A stretch of DNA of 64,000 nt from Saprospiraceae bacterium. Its GTDB lineage: Bacteria; Bacteroidota; Bacteroidia; Chitinophagales; Saprospiraceae. Positions 16,803-24,435 of the stretch are shown here, piece after piece; the first letter of the stretch is position 1; every line of letters begins with the position of its first letter. The position numbers and the translations under genes are program-made. Where the stretch lies: contig JADKGD010000002.1 of the NCBI GenBank assembly GCA_016717145.1, forward strand, positions 186,001 through 250,000, read 5' to 3'. The notes beneath the pieces are model-generated. The model did not search any database and was not told the origin of the DNA. It saw nothing but the letters and a program-made list of their open reading frames with translations.

Positions 16803-18218
16803 TTGGATTCAGAACCTCCCAATATATTATTTATATTATTTCAGACCGCCATTACCAACCCTTCTGATGGGCTTGCTTTTTCAATTTTCTTTTTAATAGT
16901 TTTATTGACTTGTTCCGGACTGATTTCGTCATCTGAAGTTGCCTATTTCTCATTAGGCTTAAAGGATATTAAAGCCCTTGAAGAGGAAAACTCAATAAGT
17001 TCAAGAAGGGCCCTCGCACTTAAGGAAAAACCAAGATATTTACTTGCCACCATTCTGATATCAAACAATTTTGTTAACATAGCTATTGTCATAGTTGCAG
17101 AACAAATACTTCGCATATGGTTAGGTCCGGAAAATCTTATTATCATAGGTCAATGGTTGCATAATAATTTATTTTATGGCTTAGCCAATCCTGATGTTTT
17201 GGCAGACATATTTAATTTTTTGGTTACCGTAGTGGGTGTAACATTTATGTTGGTACTGTTTGGTGAAGCCATGCCCAAGATATATGCAACTTTGAATAAA
17301 CTGAGAATAGTACATTTAATGGCCTTACCATTGACTGTTTTAAAATACTTATTAAGTCCTTTCAGCAAAATTCTTGTTAATTGGTCCAGCGCAATGGAAA
17401 AATCTTTAAACAGTACGAATACACAAAGTTCTACAACTAAAGAAGATATAGATGCCGCCATTGATCTTACTGTGACAAATAAAACAGAGGCTTCTGTTCA
17501 GGAAGCAGATATTCTAAAAGGTATCGTAAATTTTGGTGATATTGCTGCCCGTCAGATCATGCATCCCAGAATGGACATTATAGCAATAGAGTATAGTGAA
17601 TCCTTTAAAGACTTAATGAAAATTGTAAAAGATTCCGGTTATTCCAGATTACCTGTTTATAAAGAAGATCTGGATAATATAATAGGCATTTTGTACGTTA
17701 AGGATTTATTGGAACATACCGAAAAGCCGGAGAATTATGAGTGGCAAAAACTAATCAGAAGTTCTGTACTCTTTGTACCCGAATCAAAAAAAATAGATGA
17801 ATTATTACGGGAGTTTCAATTGAAGCGGACACATATGGCTGTTATTGTTGACGAATATGGTGGTACTGCAGGGATTGCAACCCTTGAAGATATTATGGAA
17901 GAAGTAGTGGGAGAAATTAAAGATGAATTTGATAATGATGAAGAAGTCGACTATATTAAAATTTCTGACAATAATTATATATTTGAAGGCAAAACTTTAT
18001 TAAATGATGTTTGTCGCGTAATTGGTGAAAATACAAGTTATTTTGATCACGTAAGGGGCGAAGCGGATTCATTGGCAGGATTGTTACTTGAAATGGTAGG
18101 CCATATTCCAAATTCTGAAAAAGAGATAATAATTGAAAACATTACATTGAAAGCTATAAGTGCAACTAAAAGAAGGATTGAAAAGATAAGCCTAATTATT
18201 GATGATAGTAAAACTTAA
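16803..18218 (+). CDS. gldE: gliding motility-associated protein GldE (CNNM/CorC-type membrane protein)
   Basis: A 471-residue inner-membrane protein required for, or supporting, gliding and T9SS function in Flavobacterium relatives, often together with GldD. The N-terminal DUF21/CNNM region (about 15-200) has four hydrophobic segments, beginning LTCSGLISSSEVAYFSL. Two CBS domains follow (about 225-345; MHPRMDIIAIEY, YGGTAGIATLEDIMEEVVGE). The C-terminal CorC/HlyC transporter-associated domain spans about 375-455. GldE is assigned rather than a general hemolysin-like protein because of its place between ssb and gldD. The frame appears to start at TTG (16803). It overlaps gldD. Confidence 0.88.
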   Translation: MDSEPPNILFILFQTAITNPSDGLAFSIFFLIVLLTCSGLISSSEVAYFSLGLKDIKALEEENSISSRRALALKEKPRYLLATILISNNFVNIAIVIVAEQILRIWLGPENLIIIGQWLHNNLFYGLANPDVLADIFNFLVTVVGVTFMLVLFGEAMPKIYATLNKLRIVHLMALPLTVLKYLLSPFSKILVNWSSAMEKSLNSTNTQSSTTKEDIDAAIDLTVTNKTEASVQEADILKGIVNFGDIAARQIMHPRMDIIAIEYSESFKDLMKIVKDSGYSRLPVYKEDLDNIIGILYVKDLLEHTEKPENYEWQKLIRSSVLFVPESKKIDELLREFQLKRTHMAVIVDEYGGTAGIATLEDIMEEVVGEIKDEFDNDEEVDYIKISDNNYIFEGKTLLNDVCRVIGENTSYFDHVRGEADSLAGLLLEMVGHIPNSEKEIIIENITLKAISATKRRIEKISLIIDDSKT

Positions 18219-18804
18219 CATTTATTTTCTTTTATTCATTGCAATCTTTTTTATTTCAGGTTGTAATGAAGAAATGGCAAAAACGCCAAAGCCTCACATG
18301 TATTCCCGTATAATATTTCCGGAACGTGGTTACCAGCATTTTGATAGTATGCTTTGTAATTTCACTTTTAAATATCCTTTGTATTCAAAAATAATTAAAG
18401 ATTCGGTTCAGTTTGAAGGCCGACCTCCAAATAACTGCTGGTTTGATATTAATTCCAGAGACCTTAATACAAGCATTCATTGCAGTTATTACAATATATC
18501 ACAACAAAAAAATCTTAGTACCCTTATTGCTGAAGCTTTCGAAATTGCAGATAAACATAATATCAAGGCTAATTTTAGAAAAGAAACGGTTATCAAAAAT
18601 GCAAGCGGTGTACAAGGCATATTATTTGATATTGAGGGCCCTGTAGCAAGTCCCGTTCAATTTTATCTTACTGACGGGAAACAACATTTTTTTAGGGCTT
18701 CATTTTATTTTAATAGTAAGGTTAATCCTGATTCAACAGCAATAGTATTAAAATTCGTCAAACAAGACATTGACACATTAATTTCTACCTTTATTTGGAA
18801 ATAA
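18202..18804 (+). CDS. gldD: gliding motility lipoprotein GldD
   Basis: A 200-residue lipoprotein. The signal peptide ends FFISGC, making the Cys the lipidated residue. The mature start, KTPKPHMYSRIIFPERGYQHFD, matches the conserved GldD opening (KPxGYxRI-x-P...Y). GldD is essential for gliding in Flavobacterium johnsoniae and is thought to support T9SS assembly in the envelope. The ATG at 18202 lies inside gldE (17-base overlap); an in-frame TTG is at 18199. Overlap implies translational coupling with gldE. Confidence 0.88.
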   Translation: MIVKLNIYFLLFIAIFFISGCNEEMAKTPKPHMYSRIIFPERGYQHFDSMLCNFTFKYPLYSKIIKDSVQFEGRPPNNCWFDINSRDLNTSIHCSYYNISQQKNLSTLIAEAFEIADKHNIKANFRKETVIKNASGVQGILFDIEGPVASPVQFYLTDGKQHFFRASFYFNSKVNPDSTAIVLKFVKQDIDTLISTFIWK

Positions 18805-18848
18805 GACAGAATTATTTAATACCAGTAGCTCAATTAATTAAGTCTTAT
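18801..18848 (+). terminator. possible terminator hairpin after gldD
   Basis: ATAAGAC (18801-18807, over the gldD stop codon) pairs with GTCTTAT (18842-18848), and AATTA (18810-18814) pairs with TAATT (18835-18839) inside it. No long T tract follows directly, so its efficiency is uncertain. Confidence 0.4.
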
Positions 18849-18865
18849 CTAAAAAATATTTTTAT

Positions 18866-18873
18866 TAGTTTTG
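18866..18873 (+). promoter_or_regulatory. -7 promoter element (TAgtTTTG) upstream of the 18.9-21.4 kb genes
   Basis: An exact TAnnTTTG match, 46 bases before the candidate small ORF at 18920 and 143 bases before the gene at 19017. A palindrome, TTATTCA-A-TGAATAA, lies at 18889-18903 in the presumed leader. No good -33 match is seen. Confidence 0.5.
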
Positions 18874-18919
18874 TGGTCCAAGATTTTTTTATTCAATGAA
18901 TAAACCAAATAAATAGAAA

Positions 18920-19006
18920 ATGAGTATAAGAATTAAGCTAATAAACCGTGGTGATTCCATCAGCCTGCTCCGAAGCGGCAGGTGTGATTTTAAAAGTTTA
19001 AAATAA
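18920..19006 (+). CDS. candidate small ORF (28 aa) with internal GC-rich hairpin
   Basis: ATG to TAA encodes a basic 28-residue peptide starting MSIRIKLINRGDSIS with one Cys near its end. It sits in the 212-base gap between gldD and the next gene, 46 bases after a promoter element and 10 bases before the next ATG. Its middle contains a GC-rich hairpin at 18963-18981: CCTG/CAGG plus CCG/CGG arms around AAG with a two-base bulge. This is unlike the AT-rich surroundings. It could be a small protein, a leader peptide with an attenuator-like hairpin, or a non-coding RNA. Coding is not proven. Confidence 0.3.
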   Translation: MSIRIKLINRGDSISLLRSGRCDFKSLK

Positions 19007-19016
19007 AAATTAATAC

Positions 19017-19463
19017 ATGAAATATTATTTCATTATGTTGATCTTTTGCTTTTCGTCTTGTTTATTAGCCCAAGAAAGTAATCAGAAAATCGAAGATATT
19101 GATATCGAAAAATTTGTTACAATTTTAATTGAGTCAAAATCTACAAAAATAAACTACGATTCCATTATAATCCGGACATTATTTGAAACAGGAATTTCAC
19201 AAGAAAGATATGGACAAATATTAAGGAGCTCGCTTGAAGGAAAGAAATTGTCCATTACAAAAATGGAACAAGATGGCATGGCTAAAATAAATAAAAAAGA
19301 TAACAGTATAAAAATAGTTAAAAATCAGATCTTATTGACGCTTTGTGAAGAAAAGAGTTTTTCAATTATAAAGTACAATTATATAATGGAAAAAATGAAA
19401 TCTGATGTTTTCCTCAGAGATAGCATTATTTCCTTAATCTCAAAATACAAGGATAATAAATGA
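19017..19463 (+). CDS. secreted protein of unknown function
   Basis: A 148-residue protein with an N-terminal signal peptide (hydrophobic residues 4-17, then LLAQES). FCFSSC could also act as a lipobox. The rest is Lys/Glu/Ile-rich, predicted helical and without recognisable motifs. Its stop overlaps the start of the esterase gene by two bases (ATGA), so the two are translationally coupled and may work together. I do not recognise the family. Confidence 0.55.
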   Translation: MKYYFIMLIFCFSSCLLAQESNQKIEDIDIEKFVTILIESKSTKINYDSIIIRTLFETGISQERYGQILRSSLEGKKLSITKMEQDGMAKINKKDNSIKIVKNQILLTLCEEKSFSIIKYNYIMEKMKSDVFLRDSIISLISKYKDNK

Positions 19464-21016
19464 AAGTCAATATAGTATTTGCTATTCTTATTATATTTCA
19501 GCCCTATCTTTCTTTTACACAACCACCTGTAAACCGATACACTGTAAATCTTTTTCCAAACATTACAGAGACTACAAACGTGCTATTTAGTACAAATGTC
19601 CCAAGACCTAATCCAGGTGGTGGGTTTTATGAAACCATAACCGGATATCCACTTAATGTGGATGAATTTAGCACAACGCCAATCAACCTGTATATGAATA
19701 TATTTCAACCGACAGGTGATACTTTAAAAAAACGCCCGGTAATAATTATTAGTTTTGGCGGGGGATTTGTGGCTGGGAGTAAAGACCATTGGAGTATTCG
19801 GTTGATGGCTCAGGAACTTGCTAAGAGAGGATTTGTTACAGCTGTAATTGACTACAGGCTTGGCATGAATATTTTTGATGAAGAATTGTCCAAAAGAGCT
19901 GTCTACAGAGGCGTGCAGGATGCACGATCGGCAGTAAGGTTTTTTAAAGCCAATGCTGCAGGTACCAACTCATATCGGATTGATCCTAACAATATTTATA
20001 TTGGCGGTCATAGTGCGGGTGCTTTTTTAGCCACACATAATGCCTATCTTGATATGGAATCTGAACGGCCGGCATCAACTTATGTTTGGCCTCAAGGCTG
20101 TGGGTTTTTGGATCTGAGTACTTGCTATTGTCCAGATCAACTTTGTCTTGATTGTGTAGGAAATAATCAAGCTTACTCAGGACACGCTAAGGCTATATTT
20201 AGTTTAGCTGGTGCTGTTGGCGACGTTGCATATATGCAATCAGCAGCCAATCCCAAATTGGTTATGTTCCATAGTGAAGATGATGATACCGTACCATATA
20301 ATAATGGTGATCCATTTAGTGGCATTACATGGATTGTAGTTGGAGACGACTTACCGACTGTATATGGAAGCCTTCCAATGTCCGCCAGAGCAAATACTAT
20401 TGGCCTTGCAAATCAATTTTTTTCCTATACAAACAGAGGTCATAGTGTACATGAAGAGACAAGTAGTACCTTGTATCCTGATATTATACCAGGTATTTCA
20501 AATTGGTTTTTTCTTCAATTGTTAAAGCCTGTTACTCATATTATCACAGGGAAAACTAAAGTCTGCAATTCCACACCTATACAAACATATGCTACACAAT
20601 CCGGTTTGGCCAATTATTATCAGTGGCAGATCATTGGAGGGTCATTCATAAATATGCACCCTTCTCAACCATTTGTAACGGTACAATGGAGTCCGGAGGC
20701 ACCGGTAAAAAGTCTTTCATTGACGCCATACAGTGTTCATGACGCAAAAGGAGATCAGACTATTATCAATATAACTATGAGTAGCGCCTTTCAAAATAAT
20801 TGGACTTCAAATGTTGATGGAATGTGGAATGCATCAAGCAATTGGAGTATTGGGTATATTCCGGAATCATGTCATAATGTAATATTTCCTGCTCAAATCA
20901 TTCCAATAACTGTGACTGTCCCACAAAACCAGCAATACCAAATTAAATCGATAAATGTAGGAAATAAAGTAACCGTAAAAATAAGTAGCCCAACTCAATT
21001 AATTATTCAAAATTAA
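19460..21016 (+). CDS. secreted alpha/beta hydrolase (carboxylesterase-like) with C-terminal extension
   Basis: A 518-residue exported hydrolase with a signal peptide (1-20). The catalytic domain (about 50-355) has the oxyanion-hole motif FGGGF (99-103) and the nucleophile elbow GGHSAG (Ser185). The likely acid Asp is in HSEDDDTVPY, and the likely catalytic His is in NRGHSVHEE. The layout resembles feruloyl/carboxylesterases of the BD-FAE type. The C-terminal 150 residues (about 365-518) are beta-rich, begin ITGKTKVCNSTPIQTY, and look like PKD/Ig-like and carbohydrate- or cell-surface-attachment modules. No T9SS sorting motif is clear. The substrate is unknown. Confidence 0.75.
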   Translation: MKVNIVFAILIIFQPYLSFTQPPVNRYTVNLFPNITETTNVLFSTNVPRPNPGGGFYETITGYPLNVDEFSTTPINLYMNIFQPTGDTLKKRPVIIISFGGGFVAGSKDHWSIRLMAQELAKRGFVTAVIDYRLGMNIFDEELSKRAVYRGVQDARSAVRFFKANAAGTNSYRIDPNNIYIGGHSAGAFLATHNAYLDMESERPASTYVWPQGCGFLDLSTCYCPDQLCLDCVGNNQAYSGHAKAIFSLAGAVGDVAYMQSAANPKLVMFHSEDDDTVPYNNGDPFSGITWIVVGDDLPTVYGSLPMSARANTIGLANQFFSYTNRGHSVHEETSSTLYPDIIPGISNWFFLQLLKPVTHIITGKTKVCNSTPIQTYATQSGLANYYQWQIIGGSFINMHPSQPFVTVQWSPEAPVKSLSLTPYSVHDAKGDQTIINITMSSAFQNNWTSNVDGMWNASSNWSIGYIPESCHNVIFPAQIIPITVTVPQNQQYQIKSINVGNKVTVKISSPTQLIIQN

Positions 21017-21029
21017 ATTTTTTAACTTA

Positions 21030-21389
21030 ATGTATAAAATTGCCTCTCTGTTAATAATTATAACTTTATTTTCCTGTCAGCCAAAAGTCCTTCCTACAAT
21101 TATGGTGTCTGAAAAAAAGCTTACGCTATTAAAATTATCACATCAATCGACTAAAACTGAAATGTCAGAATTTTCAAAAGCCATTGCTATGGATCAAGGT
21201 ATAATTATGGATTTTTCAACATCTGAATTTTTTGAGGATGGTAAACTTCGAAAATTAAAACTCACCGTAATCCTTCCCGACAATACTGGTGGTAAAACAT
21301 CAGCAGATCTTACTACACTACAATTTAAATATTATGGATTCCAATATCAAAAAAATGGTAACCCTATTTTTAAAATTGGTCTTATGTAA
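21030..21389 (+). CDS. small lipoprotein of unknown function
   Basis: A 119-residue protein. The short signal ends LLIIITLFSC, so Cys16 is likely lipidated. The mature part is about 100 residues, mixed alpha/beta, with no familiar motif. It follows the esterase gene by 13 bases and is the last gene of this plus-strand unit. It converges with fadD, with a 36-base gap. Confidence 0.55.
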   Translation: MYKIASLLIIITLFSCQPKVLPTIMVSEKKLTLLKLSHQSTKTEMSEFSKAIAMDQGIIMDFSTSEFFEDGKLRKLKLTVILPDNTGGKTSADLTTLQFKYYGFQYQKNGNPIFKIGLM

Positions 21390-21425
21390 TATTAAATGTA
21401 TAATAATTAAGCGTTAATTAATCGG

Positions 21426-23081
21426 TTATTTTAACTCCCTTCTCAATATTTTACCAACGTTTGTCTTTGGTAAGCTATCTCTAAATTCAACTTCTTTTGG
21501 AACTTTGTACCCTGTCAGATTAATCCTACAATAACTTATTATCTCTTCTTTAGTTAATGAATTTTCTTTTTTAACAATAAATAATTTGACCACTTCGCCA
21601 GATTTCTCATCCGGTATGCCTACAGCCGCTGCTTCAAGCACCTTTGGATGCATAACAACAACATTTTCGATTTCATTCGGATACACATTAAAACCGCTGA
21701 CGAGTATCATATCCTTTTTCCTGTCTACTATGTACAAATAGCCGTCAGCATCCATCAGTCCTAAATCACCTGTACATAACCAACCATCTTCGATAATCGT
21801 CTTGGCTGTTTCGCCTGGCTGGTTATAATATCCTTTCATTACTTGAGGGCCGCGACATTGTATTTCTCCAATTTCGCCTATTCCAACCTGATATCCATCA
21901 TCATTCATTAATCTGATTTCAGTAGATGGCACAGGCATACCTATACTTCCTTGTTTCCCACTTCCATCTAGCGGATTTACAGAAATAAGCGGAGACGATT
22001 CTGTCATACCATAACCTTCCGTGAGAGTACAACCTGTGACTTCTTTCCATTTAACTGCTACGGCTTGCTGGATTGCCATCCCGCCACCCACAGTGATTTT
22101 TAAAGTTGAAAAATCACAAGTTTTAAAGTTTTCGTTATTTAGTAATGCATTAAAGAGTGTATTCAATCCCGTCATAAGACTTATTTTATTACGCTTAAAT
22201 TCCTTTATAATAGAATTTATGTCTCTTGCATTTGTTACCAAAACTGTGTGTGCTCCATAACTAAGCATTGCAAGGCAATTTACAGAAAAAGCGAAGATAT
22301 GATACATTGGAAGTGGCGAAAGTGTGATTTCCTTACCTTCTACAAGTTCCTGCTGCATCCATGTTCGTATTTGAATCATATTGGCTACCAGATTCGCATT
22401 TGTAAGCATTGCACCTTTTGAAATCCCTGTTGTGCCCCCCGTATATTGATGTACAATAACATCTTCATTTGTATTGGCAAATTCCTTAATTATGAATTTT
22501 TTACCTTCGCTGACAGCATAGCCAAATGTGACAGTATTTTGTAATTGAAATTTAGGTACAAGACGTTTAATTTTTCTTACGGCAAAATTGACGAGCATTC
22601 CTTTTACCGGCCCCAACATTTCTCCAACACTGGTGAGTATGATTGTATTGATTTTTGTTTTACTAAGAATCGATTCAAGATTTGAGGCAAAATTTTCCAG
22701 TATCACTATCGCCGTAACGTCACTGTCATTAAACTGAAATAACATTTCTCTTTGTGTGTATAATGGATTGGTATTGACAATAATCAGCCCGGCTTTTAAT
22801 GCTCCAAAAACTGCTATTGGATATTGCAATAAATTTGGCATCATCATAGCTATTTTATCACCTGGTTGTAATCCACGGGAATGGAGATAAGCACCAAAAG
22901 AAGTTGACTTTTTGTCCACTTCCTTGTATGTAAGCTTTATACCCATACATTCGAAAGCATTATTATCAGGATATTTTTCGAAACATTCTTTCAGAAAATC
23001 GACAAGGGTTTCATATCTGGCATGATCAATATTTGCCGGAACACCGGGAGGGTAGTTTTTTAACCAAGGTCTGCTGTCCAT
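21426..23081 (-). CDS. fadD: long-chain fatty acid-CoA ligase
   Basis: Activates fatty acids to acyl-CoA through an acyl-adenylate, feeding beta-oxidation or lipid synthesis at the inner membrane. The 551-residue protein is a full-length ANL-superfamily enzyme. The P-loop-like AMP-binding motif is YTGGTTGISKGAMLT (about residues 214-228). LTEGYGMTESSPLISVNP is motif II, and WLCTGDLGLMDADGYLYIVDRKKDMI with GFNVYPNEIE is the hinge region. The C-terminal lysine motif lies in PKTNVGKILRRELK, which ends the protein. It is a single-gene unit with a possible operator in its promoter region. Confidence 0.92.
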   Translation of the reverse strand: MDSRPWLKNYPPGVPANIDHARYETLVDFLKECFEKYPDNNAFECMGIKLTYKEVDKKSTSFGAYLHSRGLQPGDKIAMMMPNLLQYPIAVFGALKAGLIIVNTNPLYTQREMLFQFNDSDVTAIVILENFASNLESILSKTKINTIILTSVGEMLGPVKGMLVNFAVRKIKRLVPKFQLQNTVTFGYAVSEGKKFIIKEFANTNEDVIVHQYTGGTTGISKGAMLTNANLVANMIQIRTWMQQELVEGKEITLSPLPMYHIFAFSVNCLAMLSYGAHTVLVTNARDINSIIKEFKRNKISLMTGLNTLFNALLNNENFKTCDFSTLKITVGGGMAIQQAVAVKWKEVTGCTLTEGYGMTESSPLISVNPLDGSGKQGSIGMPVPSTEIRLMNDDGYQVGIGEIGEIQCRGPQVMKGYYNQPGETAKTIIEDGWLCTGDLGLMDADGYLYIVDRKKDMILVSGFNVYPNEIENVVVMHPKVLEAAAVGIPDEKSGEVVKLFIVKKENSLTKEEIISYCRINLTGYKVPKEVEFRDSLPKTNVGKILRRELK

Positions 23082-23127
23082 AAGCTCTTATGTTTGTTTT
23101 ATAAAATTGTCATAAATATAATTTATA

Positions 23128-23138
23128 TCGGTTACCGA
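23128..23138. promoter_or_regulatory. palindrome in the fadD promoter region (possible operator)
   Basis: TCGGT-T-ACCGA is a perfect 11-base odd palindrome 47 bases upstream of the fadD ATG. It lies between a TTTG (as read on the minus strand) and a near-consensus TATTTATG, that is, inside a plausible promoter spacer. Fatty-acid regulators of the TetR/GntR type bind such sites in other bacteria, but the regulator here is unknown. Confidence 0.35.
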
Positions 23139-23266
23139 ACCAAAAAAGTTTTAGTAAAATGATTGTTGAAAAAATTTTAAGATTCCGATACTTTAATTCT
23201 GTATATGTAGAAGTTAATGAAACCAATGAAATTTTATATTTAACTATTTCATATATAAAAAAATTG

Positions 23267-23274
23267 TACTTTTG
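23267..23274 (+). promoter_or_regulatory. -7 promoter element (TActTTTG) for recA
   Basis: An exact TAnnTTTG match 26 bases before the recA ATG at 23301. No LexA-type palindrome is obvious next to it. Confidence 0.55.
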
Positions 23275-23300
23275 TTGTCTTAACGAATAATTTGAAAAAT

Positions 23301-24343
23301 ATGTCAAAAGAAAAAGAAGAAAAACTAAAAGCTCTGGCTCTAACCATGGATAAATTGGACAAAACTTACGGGAAAGGAACCATAATGAAATTGGGCGATA
23401 AACAAGTTGTTCAGATTGAAACCATTTCAACCGGTTCCTTAGGACTAGACATAGCCCTTGGCGTAAAAGGCCTTCCAAAAGGAAGAATTGTTGAAATATA
23501 TGGCCCCGAATCTTCGGGTAAAACAACACTTGCCCTTCATGCTATAGCAGAATGTCAGAAACAAGGTGGTATTGCTGCATTTATTGACGCAGAACATGCA
23601 TTTGACAGATTCTATGCCGAACACTTAGGCGTAAAAACTGAGGATTTGCTGATATCTCAGCCTGACAATGGAGAACAAGCATTAGAAATAGCTGAAAACC
23701 TGATAAGATCCGGTGCCATTGATATTCTGGTAATTGATTCTGTAGCTGCCCTTGTTCCGAGGAGTGAAATTGAAGGAGAGATGGGTGATTCTAAAATGGG
23801 TCTACAGGCAAGATTGATGTCTCAGGCATTGAGAAAGCTCACCGGAACTATCGGTAAAACAGGATGTTGCTGCATTTTTATCAACCAACTTAGAGAGAAG
23901 ATAGGGGTAATGTTTGGGAATCCTGAGACAACAACTGGTGGGAACGCTCTCAAATTTTATGCCTCAATAAGACTCGATATCAGAAAGTCTGGTACGCCAT
24001 TAAAGACAAGGACGGAAATACTGTAGGAAATCCTGTTAAAGTTAAGGTAGTAAAAAACAAACTAGCCCCTCCATTCAGAATTGCTACCTTTGACATTATG
24101 TTTGGGGAAGGAATATCAAAAAGAGGAGAAATAATTGATATTGGTGTTGAGACCAACGTCATTCAAAAAAGTGGTTCTTGGTTTGCATATGAGGGTACCA
24201 AGATAGCTCAAGGTCGTGAGGGCGCAAAACAATTTTTGGCTGACAATCCTGAAATGGCGCTTGAAATAGAAAATAAAATTGTCGAAAAATATCAACCTGG
24301 TGTTATTGATATAAATGAAGTTGAAGCAGGTGATAACGAATAA
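23301..24343 (+). CDS. recA: recombinase RecA (single-base frameshift near 23996)
   Basis: DNA strand-exchange protein for homologous recombination and SOS signalling. The Walker A motif is GPESSGKTT (68-76). The conserved LVIDSVAALVPRSEIEGEMGD and the loop L2 region NQLREKIGVMFGNPETTTGGNALKF are intact. The frame from 23301 ends at 24026, while the expected continuation IKDKDGNTVGNPVKVKVVKNK is in another frame from 23999. Adding one base near 23996-23997 (ACG-CC to ACG-GCC) restores GTAIKDKDG and gives a normal 347-residue protein. I start at ATG 23301 rather than the in-frame TTG at 23292. The break is most likely a sequence error. Confidence 0.93.
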
Positions 24344-24372
24344 CATCATTGTTTTTAATTAAAGAAAAAGAA

Positions 24373-24404
24373 GCCGTTGTGATGTTTTTTCACAACGGCT
24401 TTCT
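24373..24404. terminator. strong terminator between recA and the HYR-protein gene
   Basis: GCCGTTGTG (24373-24381) and CACAACGGC (24391-24399) form a perfect 9-base stem with a 9-base T-rich loop, followed by TTTCT. Read on the minus strand it is followed by TTCTTTTTCTTT, so it can serve both convergent genes. Confidence 0.85.
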
Positions 24405-24435
24405 AAATATTATCATTCTCAGTGATAAAAATTAG

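Noticed and set aside
23980..24010. Programmed frameshifting or an intein/intron as the cause of the split recA
   Set aside because: No slippery heptamer, no inserted sequence and no domain of an intein are seen; a single missing base explains everything, and three other genes show the same kind of defect.
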